Positions 1 to 5,554 of a DNA stretch of 8,525 nucleotides are shown one piece after another. The notes below the pieces were generated by a model. The model saw only the letters and a list, made by a program, of their open reading frames with translations, ran no database searches and was not told the origin of the DNA. Within the stretch, counting starts at the first letter, position 1; the number at the start of each line of letters is the position of its first letter. The stretch covers positions 1-8,525 of the forward strand of contig DAOWMR010000102.1 in the NCBI GenBank assembly GCA_030642995.1, in the 5' to 3' direction. This DNA comes from Spirochaetales bacterium (GTDB taxonomy: Bacteria; Spirochaetota; Spirochaetia; DSM-27196; SLST01). Position numbers and translations under genes: made by a program.

Positions 1-1
1 A

Positions 2-658
2 ATCTACGCAGGCAACACTGCGATTGCCGGTTTCACGATGGTGCAGATGTTGTGGTATCTCACCTTCACCGAGGCAATCGAACTCAGCCAGACCCGGATT
101 TTTCTCCCCATTTCCGAGGAGGTGAAGGACGGGACAATCGCCTACTCGCTGAATCGCCCCTATTCCTACGTACTGTTCTGGATCTCACGCGGGATGGGCG
201 AGAACATCGTGAAGGCTCTTCCGCTGCTGATAGAGGGGTTTGTTCTGGCTTTCATCATGGTGGGGCCGCTGCCCGGATACTTCCACGCGCTTCCAATCGG
301 CCTGGTGACCATTGTGCTGGGCATCCTCATCGGCACGATCCTTCAGGCGATCATCGGCTTGCTCGCCTTCTGGTTCGAGGAGGTCATGCCGTTCTGGTGG
401 ATCATCCAGAAGCTCGTGTTCGTGATTGGAGGGATGTTCATCCCAATCGATTTCTACCCGGAGTGGCTGGAGAGAATCGCGCGCTTCACCCCGTTCGCCT
501 TCGCGGCCTACTGGCCTGCGACCGTCTTTGTGGACTTCAGTTCCGAGCGGGTGATAACCACGCTCATCGGTCAGGTTGCCTACGTGGCCCTCTTCGGGCT
601 GATCGCCGCGATGCTTTTTCGTGCAGCCGTTCGTAAGCTGCACGTGCAGGGAGGTTAA
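2..658 (+). CDS. ABC-2 family exporter permease, first of pair (5' partial)
   Basis: Integral membrane subunit of an ABC exporter; substrate unknown. The reading frame is open to the left edge, so the start lies outside the window; 218 residues are visible of a family usually about 260 long. Visible features are several hydrophobic helices, a cytoplasmic loop EEVKDGTIAYSLNRP (about nt 113-157), which is the G-x-I-x-x-x-L-x-x-P type motif of this group, and the helix-plus-loop segment FWWIIQKLVFVIGGMFIPID near nt 392-451, followed by a Y-P-E-W-L-E amphipathic stretch, both typical of the ABC-2 permeases with COG4587/COG3694-type architecture. The C terminus RKLHVQGG also fits. The next gene starts one base after the TAA stop, and its SD lies inside this gene's last codons, so the two are translationally linked. 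The ATPase subunit is not in the window and is presumably upstream. The family call is confident; the substrate cannot be inferred. Confidence 0.85.
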   Translation: MYAGNTAIAGFTMVQMLWYLTFTEAIELSQTRIFLPISEEVKDGTIAYSLNRPYSYVLFWISRGMGENIVKALPLLIEGFVLAFIMVGPLPGYFHALPIGLVTIVLGILIGTILQAIIGLLAFWFEEVMPFWWIIQKLVFVIGGMFIPIDFYPEWLERIARFTPFAFAAYWPATVFVDFSSERVITTLIGQVAYVALFGLIAAMLFRAAVRKLHVQGG

Positions 659-659
659 G

Positions 660-1469
660 ATGACGGGAAGATCCAGGCACGGAACGGGAATCCTCCGTCT
701 CATGCGCCACTATTTCCGATTCAACCTGAGCGCCAACATGGCCTACAAGGGCAGTTTCATCATTCAGGTATTCGGGATGGCCCTGAACAACAGTGCCTTC
801 ATCATATTCTGGTATTTCCTCTTCCAGCGAATCGGCGGCGACATCAAAGGGTTCGACTTCAACGATGTGATGTTCTTGTGGGCACTCGCGGCCATGGGAT
901 TCGGGATGAGTGTGGTCCTGTTCGGCAATGCGCCCTTCATCTCGCGGGTGATCTACTCAGGCGAACTGGACGTCTATCTCCTCCAGCCGAAACCGGTGCT
1001 CCCAAACTTGCTCGCTTCCCGCATGATCGTCTCCGGCTGGGGAGACATCGCGTACGGGCTCATCCTCTTCTCGGCGACCCAGACGATGACCCTCCAGTCG
1101 TGGGCACTCTTTCTGTTCTTCTCAGTGCTGATGATGATGGTCCTCACGGCGGTGCGGACTCTCTACCACAGCCTGACCTTCTTCTTCGGTAATGCCGAGA
1201 GCTTCGCTCAAATGGCCGGCGAGATGACCATCACCTTCATGCTCTACCCGGGGTCCATCTTCAAGGGAGCGCCAATGATCGTGCTCCACAGCCTCATCCC
1301 GGCAGCTCTCGTCGGTTACATCCCGGCCCGCGTGTTCAAGGAGTTTGACCCAATCCTGATGGGGATTGTCATTCTTGCCGATCTTGCCATCGTGGCCGCG
1401 GCGGCCGGGCTGTTCAAGCTTGGGCTCCGCCGGTACGAGAGTGGAAATCGGATGGCGACAAGGCTGTGA
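660..1469 (+). CDS. ABC-2 family exporter permease, second of pair
   Basis: Second membrane subunit of the exporter, 269 residues, presumably a heterodimer partner of the upstream permease. The ATG at 660 is chosen because a strong SD (GGGAGG, about 649-654) sits five bases upstream; an in-frame GTG at 621 would overlap the previous gene and has no SD. About six hydrophobic helices follow a short basic N terminus. The loop SGELDVYLLQPKPVLP, near residues 100-115, is the counterpart of the G-x-I-x-x-x-L-x-x-P motif in the first permease. The C terminus G-L-R-R-Y-E-S-G-N is a conserved ending in this family. The gene converges on the HAAS gene with only 24 bases between stop codons. Family assignment is from recognised motifs; transport substrate and direction are not visible in the sequence. 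Confidence 0.88.
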   Translation: MTGRSRHGTGILRLMRHYFRFNLSANMAYKGSFIIQVFGMALNNSAFIIFWYFLFQRIGGDIKGFDFNDVMFLWALAAMGFGMSVVLFGNAPFISRVIYSGELDVYLLQPKPVLPNLLASRMIVSGWGDIAYGLILFSATQTMTLQSWALFLFFSVLMMMVLTAVRTLYHSLTFFFGNAESFAQMAGEMTITFMLYPGSIFKGAPMIVLHSLIPAALVGYIPARVFKEFDPILMGIVILADLAIVAAAAGLFKLGLRRYESGNRMATRL

Positions 1470-1493
1470 GGCCGAATCGATTTTGACCTCCGG

Positions 1494-2096
1494 TTATTCA
1501 GTTGGCGGTTGGGCCGGTTCGCCGGCCGGTTCGGACTCGATTATCTGCATTGATTCTCCGGTTTCCTCGCCGCCCGTCCAAAAGACCATATTGACCGGAA
1601 CAAACACAGCCAATGATGCAAGGATGATTGCAGACGCGATGATCGTCGCCTTGCCGGCTCGCTCCTTGCGAGCAGCAATACCCAGTGAGAGCGCAACCAC
1701 GAGAAGCACAATCCCGAGCGGTATCCCGACGGTCGCAATGCTACCGATGGTTCCGCGGACAAGCTGGCCGATTGCCATGAGGAGAAACGGAGTCGTCACC
1801 GCCGTGATCAGAACAACCAGGGATAGCTTGCCAAGGCTCATCCGGCGGAACTCTCCGGAGCGCTCTGAATCCTCCTGATCCGTGGGAGTTCCGAACGATT
1901 CCGGTGGATCCATCTCCAACAGTATCGCCTTGACGTCAACCGGCTCTTGTGACCCTGGTTTGGCGTTGATGATCTCGTGGATGTGTTCCTCAAGAGCCCG
2001 GACGAGTTCCTGCTGCTCGGCAGGACCCCGGTTGCCGCTGTGCCTCCTCACTTGATCGAGGTATTCTCGGATGCTCTTTTTGTCTTGTTCCGTCAT
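1494..2096 (-). CDS. HAAS-domain membrane protein, partner of PadR
   Basis: Protein of 200 residues. Residues 1-75 form a soluble helical domain with the pattern Y-L-x-x-V, then E-L-V-R-A-L-E-E-H-I-H-E-I and a later E-S-F-G-T-P, which I recognise as a HAAS-type (HTH-associated anti-sigma-like) signalling domain. Three hydrophobic helices follow at about 91-113, 117-142 and 150-173, then an acidic, proline-rich tail. The start ATG overlaps the stop of the PadR gene in an ATGA arrangement, and an SD (AAAGGAG) lies eight bases upstream, so translation is coupled to PadR. In known PadR-HAAS pairs the membrane protein is thought to modulate the regulator or sense the envelope; that role here is inference. 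The ligand or stimulus is unknown. It could also be described as a DUF1700-like protein. Confidence 0.75.
   Translation of the reverse strand: MTEQDKKSIREYLDQVRRHSGNRGPAEQQELVRALEEHIHEIINAKPGSQEPVDVKAILLEMDPPESFGTPTDQEDSERSGEFRRMSLGKLSLVVLITAVTTPFLLMAIGQLVRGTIGSIATVGIPLGIVLLVVALSLGIAARKERAGKATIIASAIILASLAVFVPVNMVFWTGGEETGESMQIIESEPAGEPAQPPTE
1512..1527. other. Perfect stem-loop at the convergent gene junction
   Basis: GGCCGG and CCGGCC form a perfect six-base-pair stem around a TTCG loop. It lies in the last codons of the HAAS gene and 43 bases beyond the stop of the converging permease gene. It could slow or end transcription of the plus-strand permease operon, but there is no run of T after it on either strand, so it is not a canonical intrinsic terminator. 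The encoded Ala/Pro/Glu-rich tail could also produce such a sequence by chance. Confidence 0.3.
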
Positions 2097-2437
2097 TTCT
2101 GTATCTCCTTTCCGATTGACCTGCGCAGCCGATTCACGGCTCTTGTCAAATCGTCCCAGTATTGATTGAGTCCTTCTGTGTAAGTCTTTCCCAGGTTTGT
2201 CAACGAGAAGTATCTCCGCGGTGGTCCGCTCTGCGACGGACCGACGCGCACCTTGAGGAATCCGTCCTTTCTCAATCGAGACAGGATCGGATAGAGCGTG
2301 CTCTCGCTGACCGCCAGTTCGTCATACTGCTCCAGATTGCGGACGATCTCGTAGCCGTAGCTTTCACTCGTTCCGAGAACGTTGAGAACGCATAACTCGA
2401 GCAGGCCCTTGCGAAACTGTCTGGTCCATTCCTGCAT
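2093..2437 (-). CDS. PadR family transcriptional regulator
   Basis: Small winged-helix repressor of 114 residues, a usual length for the short PadR subfamily. The N-terminal half has the PadR pattern G-L-L-E-L-C-V-L-x-x-L, then S-Y-G-Y-E-I, the recognition-helix segment S-E-S-T-L-Y-P-I-L-S-R-L, and the wing G-P-P-R-R-Y-F-S-L-T. The C-terminal helix (about residues 88-110) would be the dimerisation helix. The ATG at 2437 is preceded by GGGAGGT about five bases upstream. It is the first gene of a two-gene operon with the HAAS membrane protein, and its promoter overlaps a group of short repeats, so it probably represses itself. The neighbouring convergent ABC permeases may be a further target, because such regulators often control exporters, but nothing in this window shows that. 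Family call is firm; inducer unknown. Confidence 0.93.
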   Translation of the reverse strand: MQEWTRQFRKGLLELCVLNVLGTSESYGYEIVRNLEQYDELAVSESTLYPILSRLRKDGFLKVRVGPSQSGPPRRYFSLTNLGKTYTEGLNQYWDDLTRAVNRLRRSIGKEIQK

Positions 2438-2452
2438 CGATACCTCCCATTG

Positions 2453-2478
2453 CGTAGTACGTATACCGTAGTATATAC
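2453..2478. promoter_or_regulatory. Candidate PadR operator overlapping the -10 and start site
   Basis: On the plus strand the region holds CGTAGTAC (2453-2460) and CGTAGTAT (2467-2474), seven of eight bases identical and 14 bases apart. It also holds an inverted repeat TATAC-CGTA-GTATA (2462-2475) and two small palindromes, GTATAC (2461-2466) and GTATATAC (2471-2478). They cover the -10 element and the start site of the padR promoter, where a bound repressor would block RNA polymerase. Assignment to PadR is inference from position; the sequence is not a classic ATGT-N8-ACAT operator. Confidence 0.5.
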
Positions 2479-2498
2479 AACAGAGTAGCAGATGTCAA
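2470..2498 (-). promoter_or_regulatory. Sigma-70 type promoter of the padR-HAAS operon
   Basis: Read on the minus strand there is a perfect -35 hexamer TTGACA (2493-2498), a 17-base spacer and a -10 hexamer TATACT (2470-2475), five of six matches to consensus. Transcription would begin near 2463, giving a leader of about 26 bases with an SD before the ATG at 2437. This is the best promoter in the window. Such strength suits a promoter held down by its own repressor. Confidence 0.85.
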
Positions 2499-2537
2499 GG
2501 TTTCTTTTGCAAGTGCGAGCGGACAGAGGTGGCGTGT

Positions 2538-2555
2538 CGGCTGTACTACCAGCCG
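2538..2555 (-). terminator. Possible weak terminator hairpin at the end of the repeat-protein gene
   Basis: CGGCTG and CAGCCG form a six-base-pair stem around a six-base loop that includes the TAG stop of the secreted repeat-protein gene. No T-run follows on the minus strand, so it is weak evidence for termination. It lies between that gene and the padR promoter, where a terminator would be expected. Confidence 0.22.
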
Positions 2556-3463
2556 GCTTCCGATATCACGAGGGTCGCCGATATGAGATCGTATCCATAG
2601 GTGCCCACCCAGATGTCGTAGAGACCGCTATCCGGATTGCGGATTTCGATCCCCGACCTGAGACCCAGACCGTCGGCATCGTCGTTGAAGAGCCAGTCGC
2701 CCATCGGATCGTTGATCAGCAGGACCGTATCGTCCCCCGTACCGGTGACGTATATGTACAGCGAATAGCCGCCGGCCTCATATTGAAGATCCACATCAGG
2801 GGCCGTCGCCACGTACCCGGAAAACCCGACGGAATTCAGGTCGGCACTGCCACCGGCAATCAGTTCGATCTCGTACGGATCTCGCTTGAACCCCGCAGCC
2901 AGATCCACGGTACCGAAGGTGGGTTCAAGCTCCCAGTCGGGCATTTCACCCTCGCCCGACGGCGCGGAACCCCAGCTCATCTCGGAAATCGCGATCTCCG
3001 CCTGGACCATGCCCGTATCAAAAGTCCCCACCCAGATGTCGTAGAGACCGCTCTCGGGATCATGGATTACGATCCCGGACCTGAGATCCAGACCATCGGC
3101 GTCGTCGTTGAAAAACCACTCGCCCATCGGATCGTTGATCAGCAGGACCGTATCGGCCTGCGCATCGCTGACGTAGATGTACAGCGAATAGCCGCCGGCC
3201 TCATATTGAAGATCCAGATCAGGGGCCTCCGCCACGTATCCGTAGAACCCAATGGATTCCAGGTCGGCATTTCCACCGGCGCGCACTGCAGTCAGATTGG
3301 GATCAGGCTGGAACCCCGCCCCCAGCTCTACCGTACCGTAGGTAGGATTGAGCTGCCAGTCGGGCCTCGCCACGCCGGTCTTGCTCTGAGCGCTTGCTGC
3401 GCCCGATGCAATCAGAAGAATGATCCCTACGATTAGTCCAACGCTCCCACGAAATCGTTTCAC
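2546..3463 (-). CDS. Secreted two-domain tandem-repeat protein, unknown function
   Basis: Exported protein of 305 residues. The GTG start at 3463 is chosen because CGGAGG lies about six bases upstream and it places a clean signal peptide at the N terminus (MKRFRG, a hydrophobic core, then SGAASA with cleavage before QS at about residue 26); a longer frame from 3532 would bury this signal. The rest is two 131-residue copies of one domain (34-164 and 175-305) joined by a ten-residue Gly/Ser/Glu linker, and I count 88 of 131 positions identical. Each copy has alternating beta-type segments: Y-E-A-G-G-Y-S-L-Y-I-Y-V, D-T-V-L-L-I-N-D-P-M-G, N-D-D-A-D-G, and S-G-L-Y-D-I-W-V-G-T. From memory this pattern matches a beta-sandwich repeat found in many secreted bacterial proteins, often mislabelled peptidase S1, and resembles PPC-type domains. 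No protease catalytic site is visible. The Asp-rich loop could bind Ca2+; that is a guess. Those relatives, as I recall, carry a cysteine pair; this protein has no cysteine. Confidence 0.85.
   Translation of the reverse strand: MKRFRGSVGLIVGIILLIASGAASAQSKTGVARPDWQLNPTYGTVELGAGFQPDPNLTAVRAGGNADLESIGFYGYVAEAPDLDLQYEAGGYSLYIYVSDAQADTVLLINDPMGEWFFNDDADGLDLRSGIVIHDPESGLYDIWVGTFDTGMVQAEIAISEMSWGSAPSGEGEMPDWELEPTFGTVDLAAGFKRDPYEIELIAGGSADLNSVGFSGYVATAPDVDLQYEAGGYSLYIYVTGTGDDTVLLINDPMGDWLFNDDADGLGLRSGIEIRNPDSGLYDIWVGTYGYDLISATLVISEAGW
2549..2941 (-). repeat. Second copy of the internal 131-residue domain repeat
   Basis: Encodes residues 175-305, aligning without gaps to the first copy at an offset of 423 bases. 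Exact nucleotide matches to the other copy include a 40-base block at 2754-2793 and a 36-base block at 2697-2732. Confidence 0.9.
2972..3364 (-). repeat. First copy of the internal 131-residue domain repeat
   Basis: Encodes residues 34-164. The blocks at 3177-3216 (40 bases) and 3120-3155 (36 bases) are identical to the second copy, including silent codon positions, while the flanking parts of the repeat are clearly diverged. Confidence 0.9.
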
Positions 3464-3531
3464 AGATGGCCTCCGAGTTTTCACCAGCGTGCCGGTGAAT
3501 ACCACTCCTGTCAAGAGAAGACCATCGCACA

Positions 3532-3540
3532 TGGTATAGT
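3532..3540 (+). promoter_or_regulatory. Extended -10 promoter of the acidic lipoprotein gene
   Basis: TGG followed by TATAGT (3535-3540) makes an extended -10 element with five of six matches to TATAAT. No good -35 is visible at 17 bases; TCAAGA (3511-3516) at 18 bases is weak. Transcription would start near 3547, about 38 bases before the ATG at 3585. This lies in the 121-base divergent region shared with the secreted repeat protein. For the opposite strand a TTGACA is present at 3509-3514, but no convincing -10 follows it. Confidence 0.55.
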
Positions 3541-3556
3541 GTGTGGGTACTCAGAG

Positions 3557-3579
3557 TCCCCTTCGGGATTCAAAGGGGG
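3557..3579 (+). other. Leader hairpin overlapping the lipoprotein ribosome-binding region
   Basis: CCCCTT (3558-3563) pairs with AAGGGG (3573-3578), extended by a T-G wobble at 3557/3579, around a nine-base loop. It begins about ten bases after the predicted start site, and its 3' arm runs into the purine-rich GGGGGAAGG SD region just before the ATG at 3585. It could protect the 5' end of the mRNA or lower initiation; neither is shown. Confidence 0.4.
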
Positions 3580-3584
3580 AAGGT

Positions 3585-4451
3585 ATGATCAATAATCGAA
3601 AACGCACGATTGTGGTGGCAACCGTACTCATGGCATTCGGCGCCCTGATGATCTCCGGTTGTATGTCAACCATGTCGGCCGTGGACCGTCTGCTGGACAA
3701 GACGATAGAGGCGGTTGCCGATGAAACAGCTGAGGAACAGACCAGCGACGGGCAGACCACGGACGGACAGAGCGTCTCCAGGAGTCAAAGTGCCTTCGGC
3801 AAACTCGCGGCTCTCGAGAATGTCATGCTCTTCAACGTTGCCTACTTCCAGGTGTTCTTCCTCGGCGGCCACGATCCAAACTGCGATGACTTCCGCGAGG
3901 GCCAAGGGGTGACGTGGGAGATCACCGGCGGCGATGAGAACGACGAAAGTTTGTTCACGGCCGAGCGCGCACTCCTCAAGCGCAACTCTGATGGAACCAG
4001 CTGGTGGTTCCTCGGCTATCAGAGCGAGGAGGATGCCCTGGAGTATGAGGTGCTCATGGATGATGAATATGCTCCGCTTGAAATTGTCTGGAGAGACGCC
4101 GATTCCGGAAACATCACAAGACACGCTTTTGATTACGGTGAAGAAGAAGCGCCGCCTCAGACAGGAGAGGAATCGGTTGTCTACTCGGATGGGTTCGGCG
4201 ATGAGTACTCCCGGAGCACGGAACGAATCACGGTCCGCAGCGGGACATACACGGCTGAACATGTGACCTACGAAATCAGCGACGCCGGGTCCAGCGTACG
4301 TCTCGAGTATCATTGGTGGTTCGTGGCCGACGTCCCCGGCGATCTGGTGAAGTACGAGTATCGGCAGCTCGATGGTGGCGATGAAAGCACGATCTCCGGC
4401 GAACTGGTTGCCGTGGACGATGGGTACGTCACTCGCTTGGACACATACTGA
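3585..4451 (+). CDS. Acidic lipoprotein of unknown function
   Basis: Protein of 288 residues, not recognised as a named family. The ATG at 3585 follows a purine-rich SD (GGGGGAAGG). Residues 1-26 form a lipoprotein signal: basic MINNRKR, a hydrophobic stretch, and the lipobox I-S-G-C, with lipidation expected on Cys26. A short helical segment (about 27-48) and a Gln/Thr/Asp/Gly-rich linker (about 49-65) lead to a mature domain rich in Asp, Glu, Trp and Tyr. Its pattern of alternating strands, such as EVLMDDEYAPLEIVWRDADS and later RLEYHWWFVADVPGDLVKYE, suggests a mostly beta structure. The phrase W-x-x-x-x-V-P-G-x-L-V-K-Y-E is the kind of segment seen in periplasmic proteins that bind lipids or form shallow barrels, but I cannot assign a family. 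There is one cysteine in the mature domain (PNCDDF) besides the lipid-bearing one. The protein is probably anchored to an envelope membrane. It is divergent from the secreted repeat protein and 41 bases ahead of the phosphoesterase gene. Confidence 0.85.
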   Translation: MINNRKRTIVVATVLMAFGALMISGCMSTMSAVDRLLDKTIEAVADETAEEQTSDGQTTDGQSVSRSQSAFGKLAALENVMLFNVAYFQVFFLGGHDPNCDDFREGQGVTWEITGGDENDESLFTAERALLKRNSDGTSWWFLGYQSEEDALEYEVLMDDEYAPLEIVWRDADSGNITRHAFDYGEEEAPPQTGEESVVYSDGFGDEYSRSTERITVRSGTYTAEHVTYEISDAGSSVRLEYHWWFVADVPGDLVKYEYRQLDGGDESTISGELVAVDDGYVTRLDTY

Positions 4452-4492
4452 TACTCGCTCGGGTGCAATAGCCCCGATCGGTCAATAGCCTG

Positions 4493-5452
4493 ATGTTGCC
4501 ACGACGAAACCACTATTCTGCAGTTACTCGTGCCGGGATGGCTGTGGTAATCGCTGCACTTCTCCTGGCATCGTGTGCGCCGCCTGCGGCCCCACCGTCT
4601 GACACCTTCGCTACTCCCGACGGAGAGATCACGCTTGCCTTTGCCGTTGCTTCCGACATGCGCGACTATGCCGCTGATGATCGTCGCTACTTCCGCGGGG
4701 TCGCAGAGAGGCTGCACGACGGCGGGCCTGGAGTGTTCATGGTCTCCGCGGGAGACATCGATCCACCGGATGTTGTTTATCAGACGCTGACAACCTATGT
4801 GTCGGCCGACTACGGGTGGTTCCCAGTGGTCGGAAACCACGAAGCCGAGGCGGCAGCCGACATGGACTTCATTCGAGCTTTCGATCCGGGAGGAGCCTAC
4901 GTGCCTGAGAACCTTCGTTCGGGCCCTGTCGGTACGGAAAGCACGACGTACAGCTTTGAAGCCGACGGCATTCATTTCGTTATCCTCAATGAGTACTTCG
5001 ACGGTATTTCTGATACCGGAACGGACGGGGATGTGACGGATGCCACGTACGCTTGGCTGACGGACGATCTCGCAAACCGTACCGCCGAGACTGCGTTGGT
5101 CTTCGGGCACGAACCGGCATTCGTTCTGCCGGACATTGAGACCGGTCGCATCCGACATGAGGGTGACAGCCTCGATCAGTATCCATCGAACCGTGATCGA
5201 TTCTGGACCGCACTTGAGGATGCGGAAGTGACCGCGTATATCTGTGGGCATACCCACAACTACAGCGTGAAGCGGTTTGGATCAGTCTGGCAGGTGGACA
5301 GTGGCCATGCGCGCGGTCTCGGCGACACGGGCGCTCCGAGCACCTTTCTCATGTTCTACGCAACAACGGCCGGTGGTCTCTGGCTCTATCCGTACCGCAT
5401 GGACACGGAGACCAACACCTACGAATTGACACTGCAGGTTCAGTTGCGGTAG
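4493..5452 (+). CDS. Lipoprotein metallophosphoesterase (calcineurin-like)
   Basis: Predicted envelope-anchored hydrolase of phosphate esters, 319 residues; substrate unknown. Residues 1-28 form a lipoprotein signal with basic MLPRR, a hydrophobic core and lipobox L-A-S-C (Cys28), followed by a Pro/Ala-rich spacer. The dimetal phosphoesterase motifs are in order: S-D-M-R (Asp55), A-G-D-I-D (Asp88), G-N-H-E (Asn115, His116), F-G-H-E-P (His206) and G-H-T-H-N-Y (His253, His255). A segment L-D-Q-Y-P-S-N-R-D-R-F-W (227-238), common in secreted members, precedes the last motif. The first motif has Arg where many family members have His (D-x-H); a D-x-R form occurs in other calcineurin-like enzymes, so this need not mean loss of activity. 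The start is uncertain: the ATG at 4493 has no clear SD, and ATG 4538 (Met16) would give a shorter signal lacking most of the basic n-region. It lies 41 bases after the lipoprotein gene on the same strand and may be co-transcribed. Confidence 0.88.
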   Translation: MLPRRNHYSAVTRAGMAVVIAALLLASCAPPAAPPSDTFATPDGEITLAFAVASDMRDYAADDRRYFRGVAERLHDGGPGVFMVSAGDIDPPDVVYQTLTTYVSADYGWFPVVGNHEAEAAADMDFIRAFDPGGAYVPENLRSGPVGTESTTYSFEADGIHFVILNEYFDGISDTGTDGDVTDATYAWLTDDLANRTAETALVFGHEPAFVLPDIETGRIRHEGDSLDQYPSNRDRFWTALEDAEVTAYICGHTHNYSVKRFGSVWQVDSGHARGLGDTGAPSTFLMFYATTAGGLWLYPYRMDTETNTYELTLQVQLR

Positions 5453-5478
5453 CGCCTGTCCTTGGGGCCACAAAACTG

Positions 5479-5508
5479 TTGCGGATTCTCATGAACCAGT
5501 GATATGGT
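5479..5508 (+). promoter_or_regulatory. Promoter of hppA
   Basis: TTGCGG (5479-5484) lies 18 bases before TATGGT (5503-5508), which is preceded by TGA and so reads as an extended -10 (TG-N-TATGGT). Each hexamer matches consensus at four positions. Transcription would begin near 5515, about 40 bases before the hppA ATG. The element contains the alternative upstream ATG at 5504, which supports starting the protein at 5555 instead. Confidence 0.5.
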
Positions 5509-5518
5509 GTTCGATTCC

Positions 5519-5537
5519 GGGGTCCGTCGGAGACCCC
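5519..5537 (+). other. Hairpin in the hppA leader
   Basis: GGGGTC (5519-5524) and GACCCC (5532-5537) form a perfect six-base-pair stem with a seven-base loop, immediately after the predicted start site and six bases before the SD GGAGG (5543-5547). There is no T-run, so it is not an intrinsic terminator for the upstream gene. It may stabilise the transcript's 5' end; I do not recognise it as a riboswitch. Confidence 0.4.
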
Positions 5538-5554
5538 CGTGTGGAGGCTGTTTC

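Noticed and set aside
1366..1878. Plus-strand open frame (170 codons) running from the permease end into the HAAS gene
   Set aside because: It is out of frame with the permease and antisense to a HAAS protein with clear domain and membrane helices, and it has no SD.
2492..3436. Long plus-strand open frame (314 codons) opposite the repeat-protein gene
   Set aside because: It mirrors the duplicated minus-strand gene, which has a good SD, a signal peptide and a coherent protein domain. The plus-strand protein is Arg/His/Pro-rich with no such support, and its start lies inside the padR promoter.
3509..3514. TTGACA on the minus strand as a promoter -35 for the secreted repeat protein
   Set aside because: No acceptable -10 lies 16-18 bases downstream (CACGCT at 17). 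The candidate TATTCA has TGG before it, but no -35 at the right distance. I could not place this gene's promoter.
4310..5257. Long minus-strand open frame (315 codons) across the lipoprotein end and the phosphoesterase
   Set aside because: It covers the metallophosphoesterase, whose ordered catalytic motifs prove the plus strand is coding. The antisense product has low-complexity Arg/His/Ser composition and no start signal.
5519..5537. Hairpin as an intrinsic terminator for the phosphoesterase gene or a riboswitch
   Set aside because: No T-run follows, it lies downstream of the hppA promoter, and the leader is too short for a known riboswitch fold.
5504..5554. Upstream ATG at 5504 as the hppA start
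   Set aside because: It falls within the predicted -10 element, has no SD and adds a Cys/Arg/Pro-rich extension unlike family N termini, whereas the ATG at 5555 has a well-spaced GGAGG.
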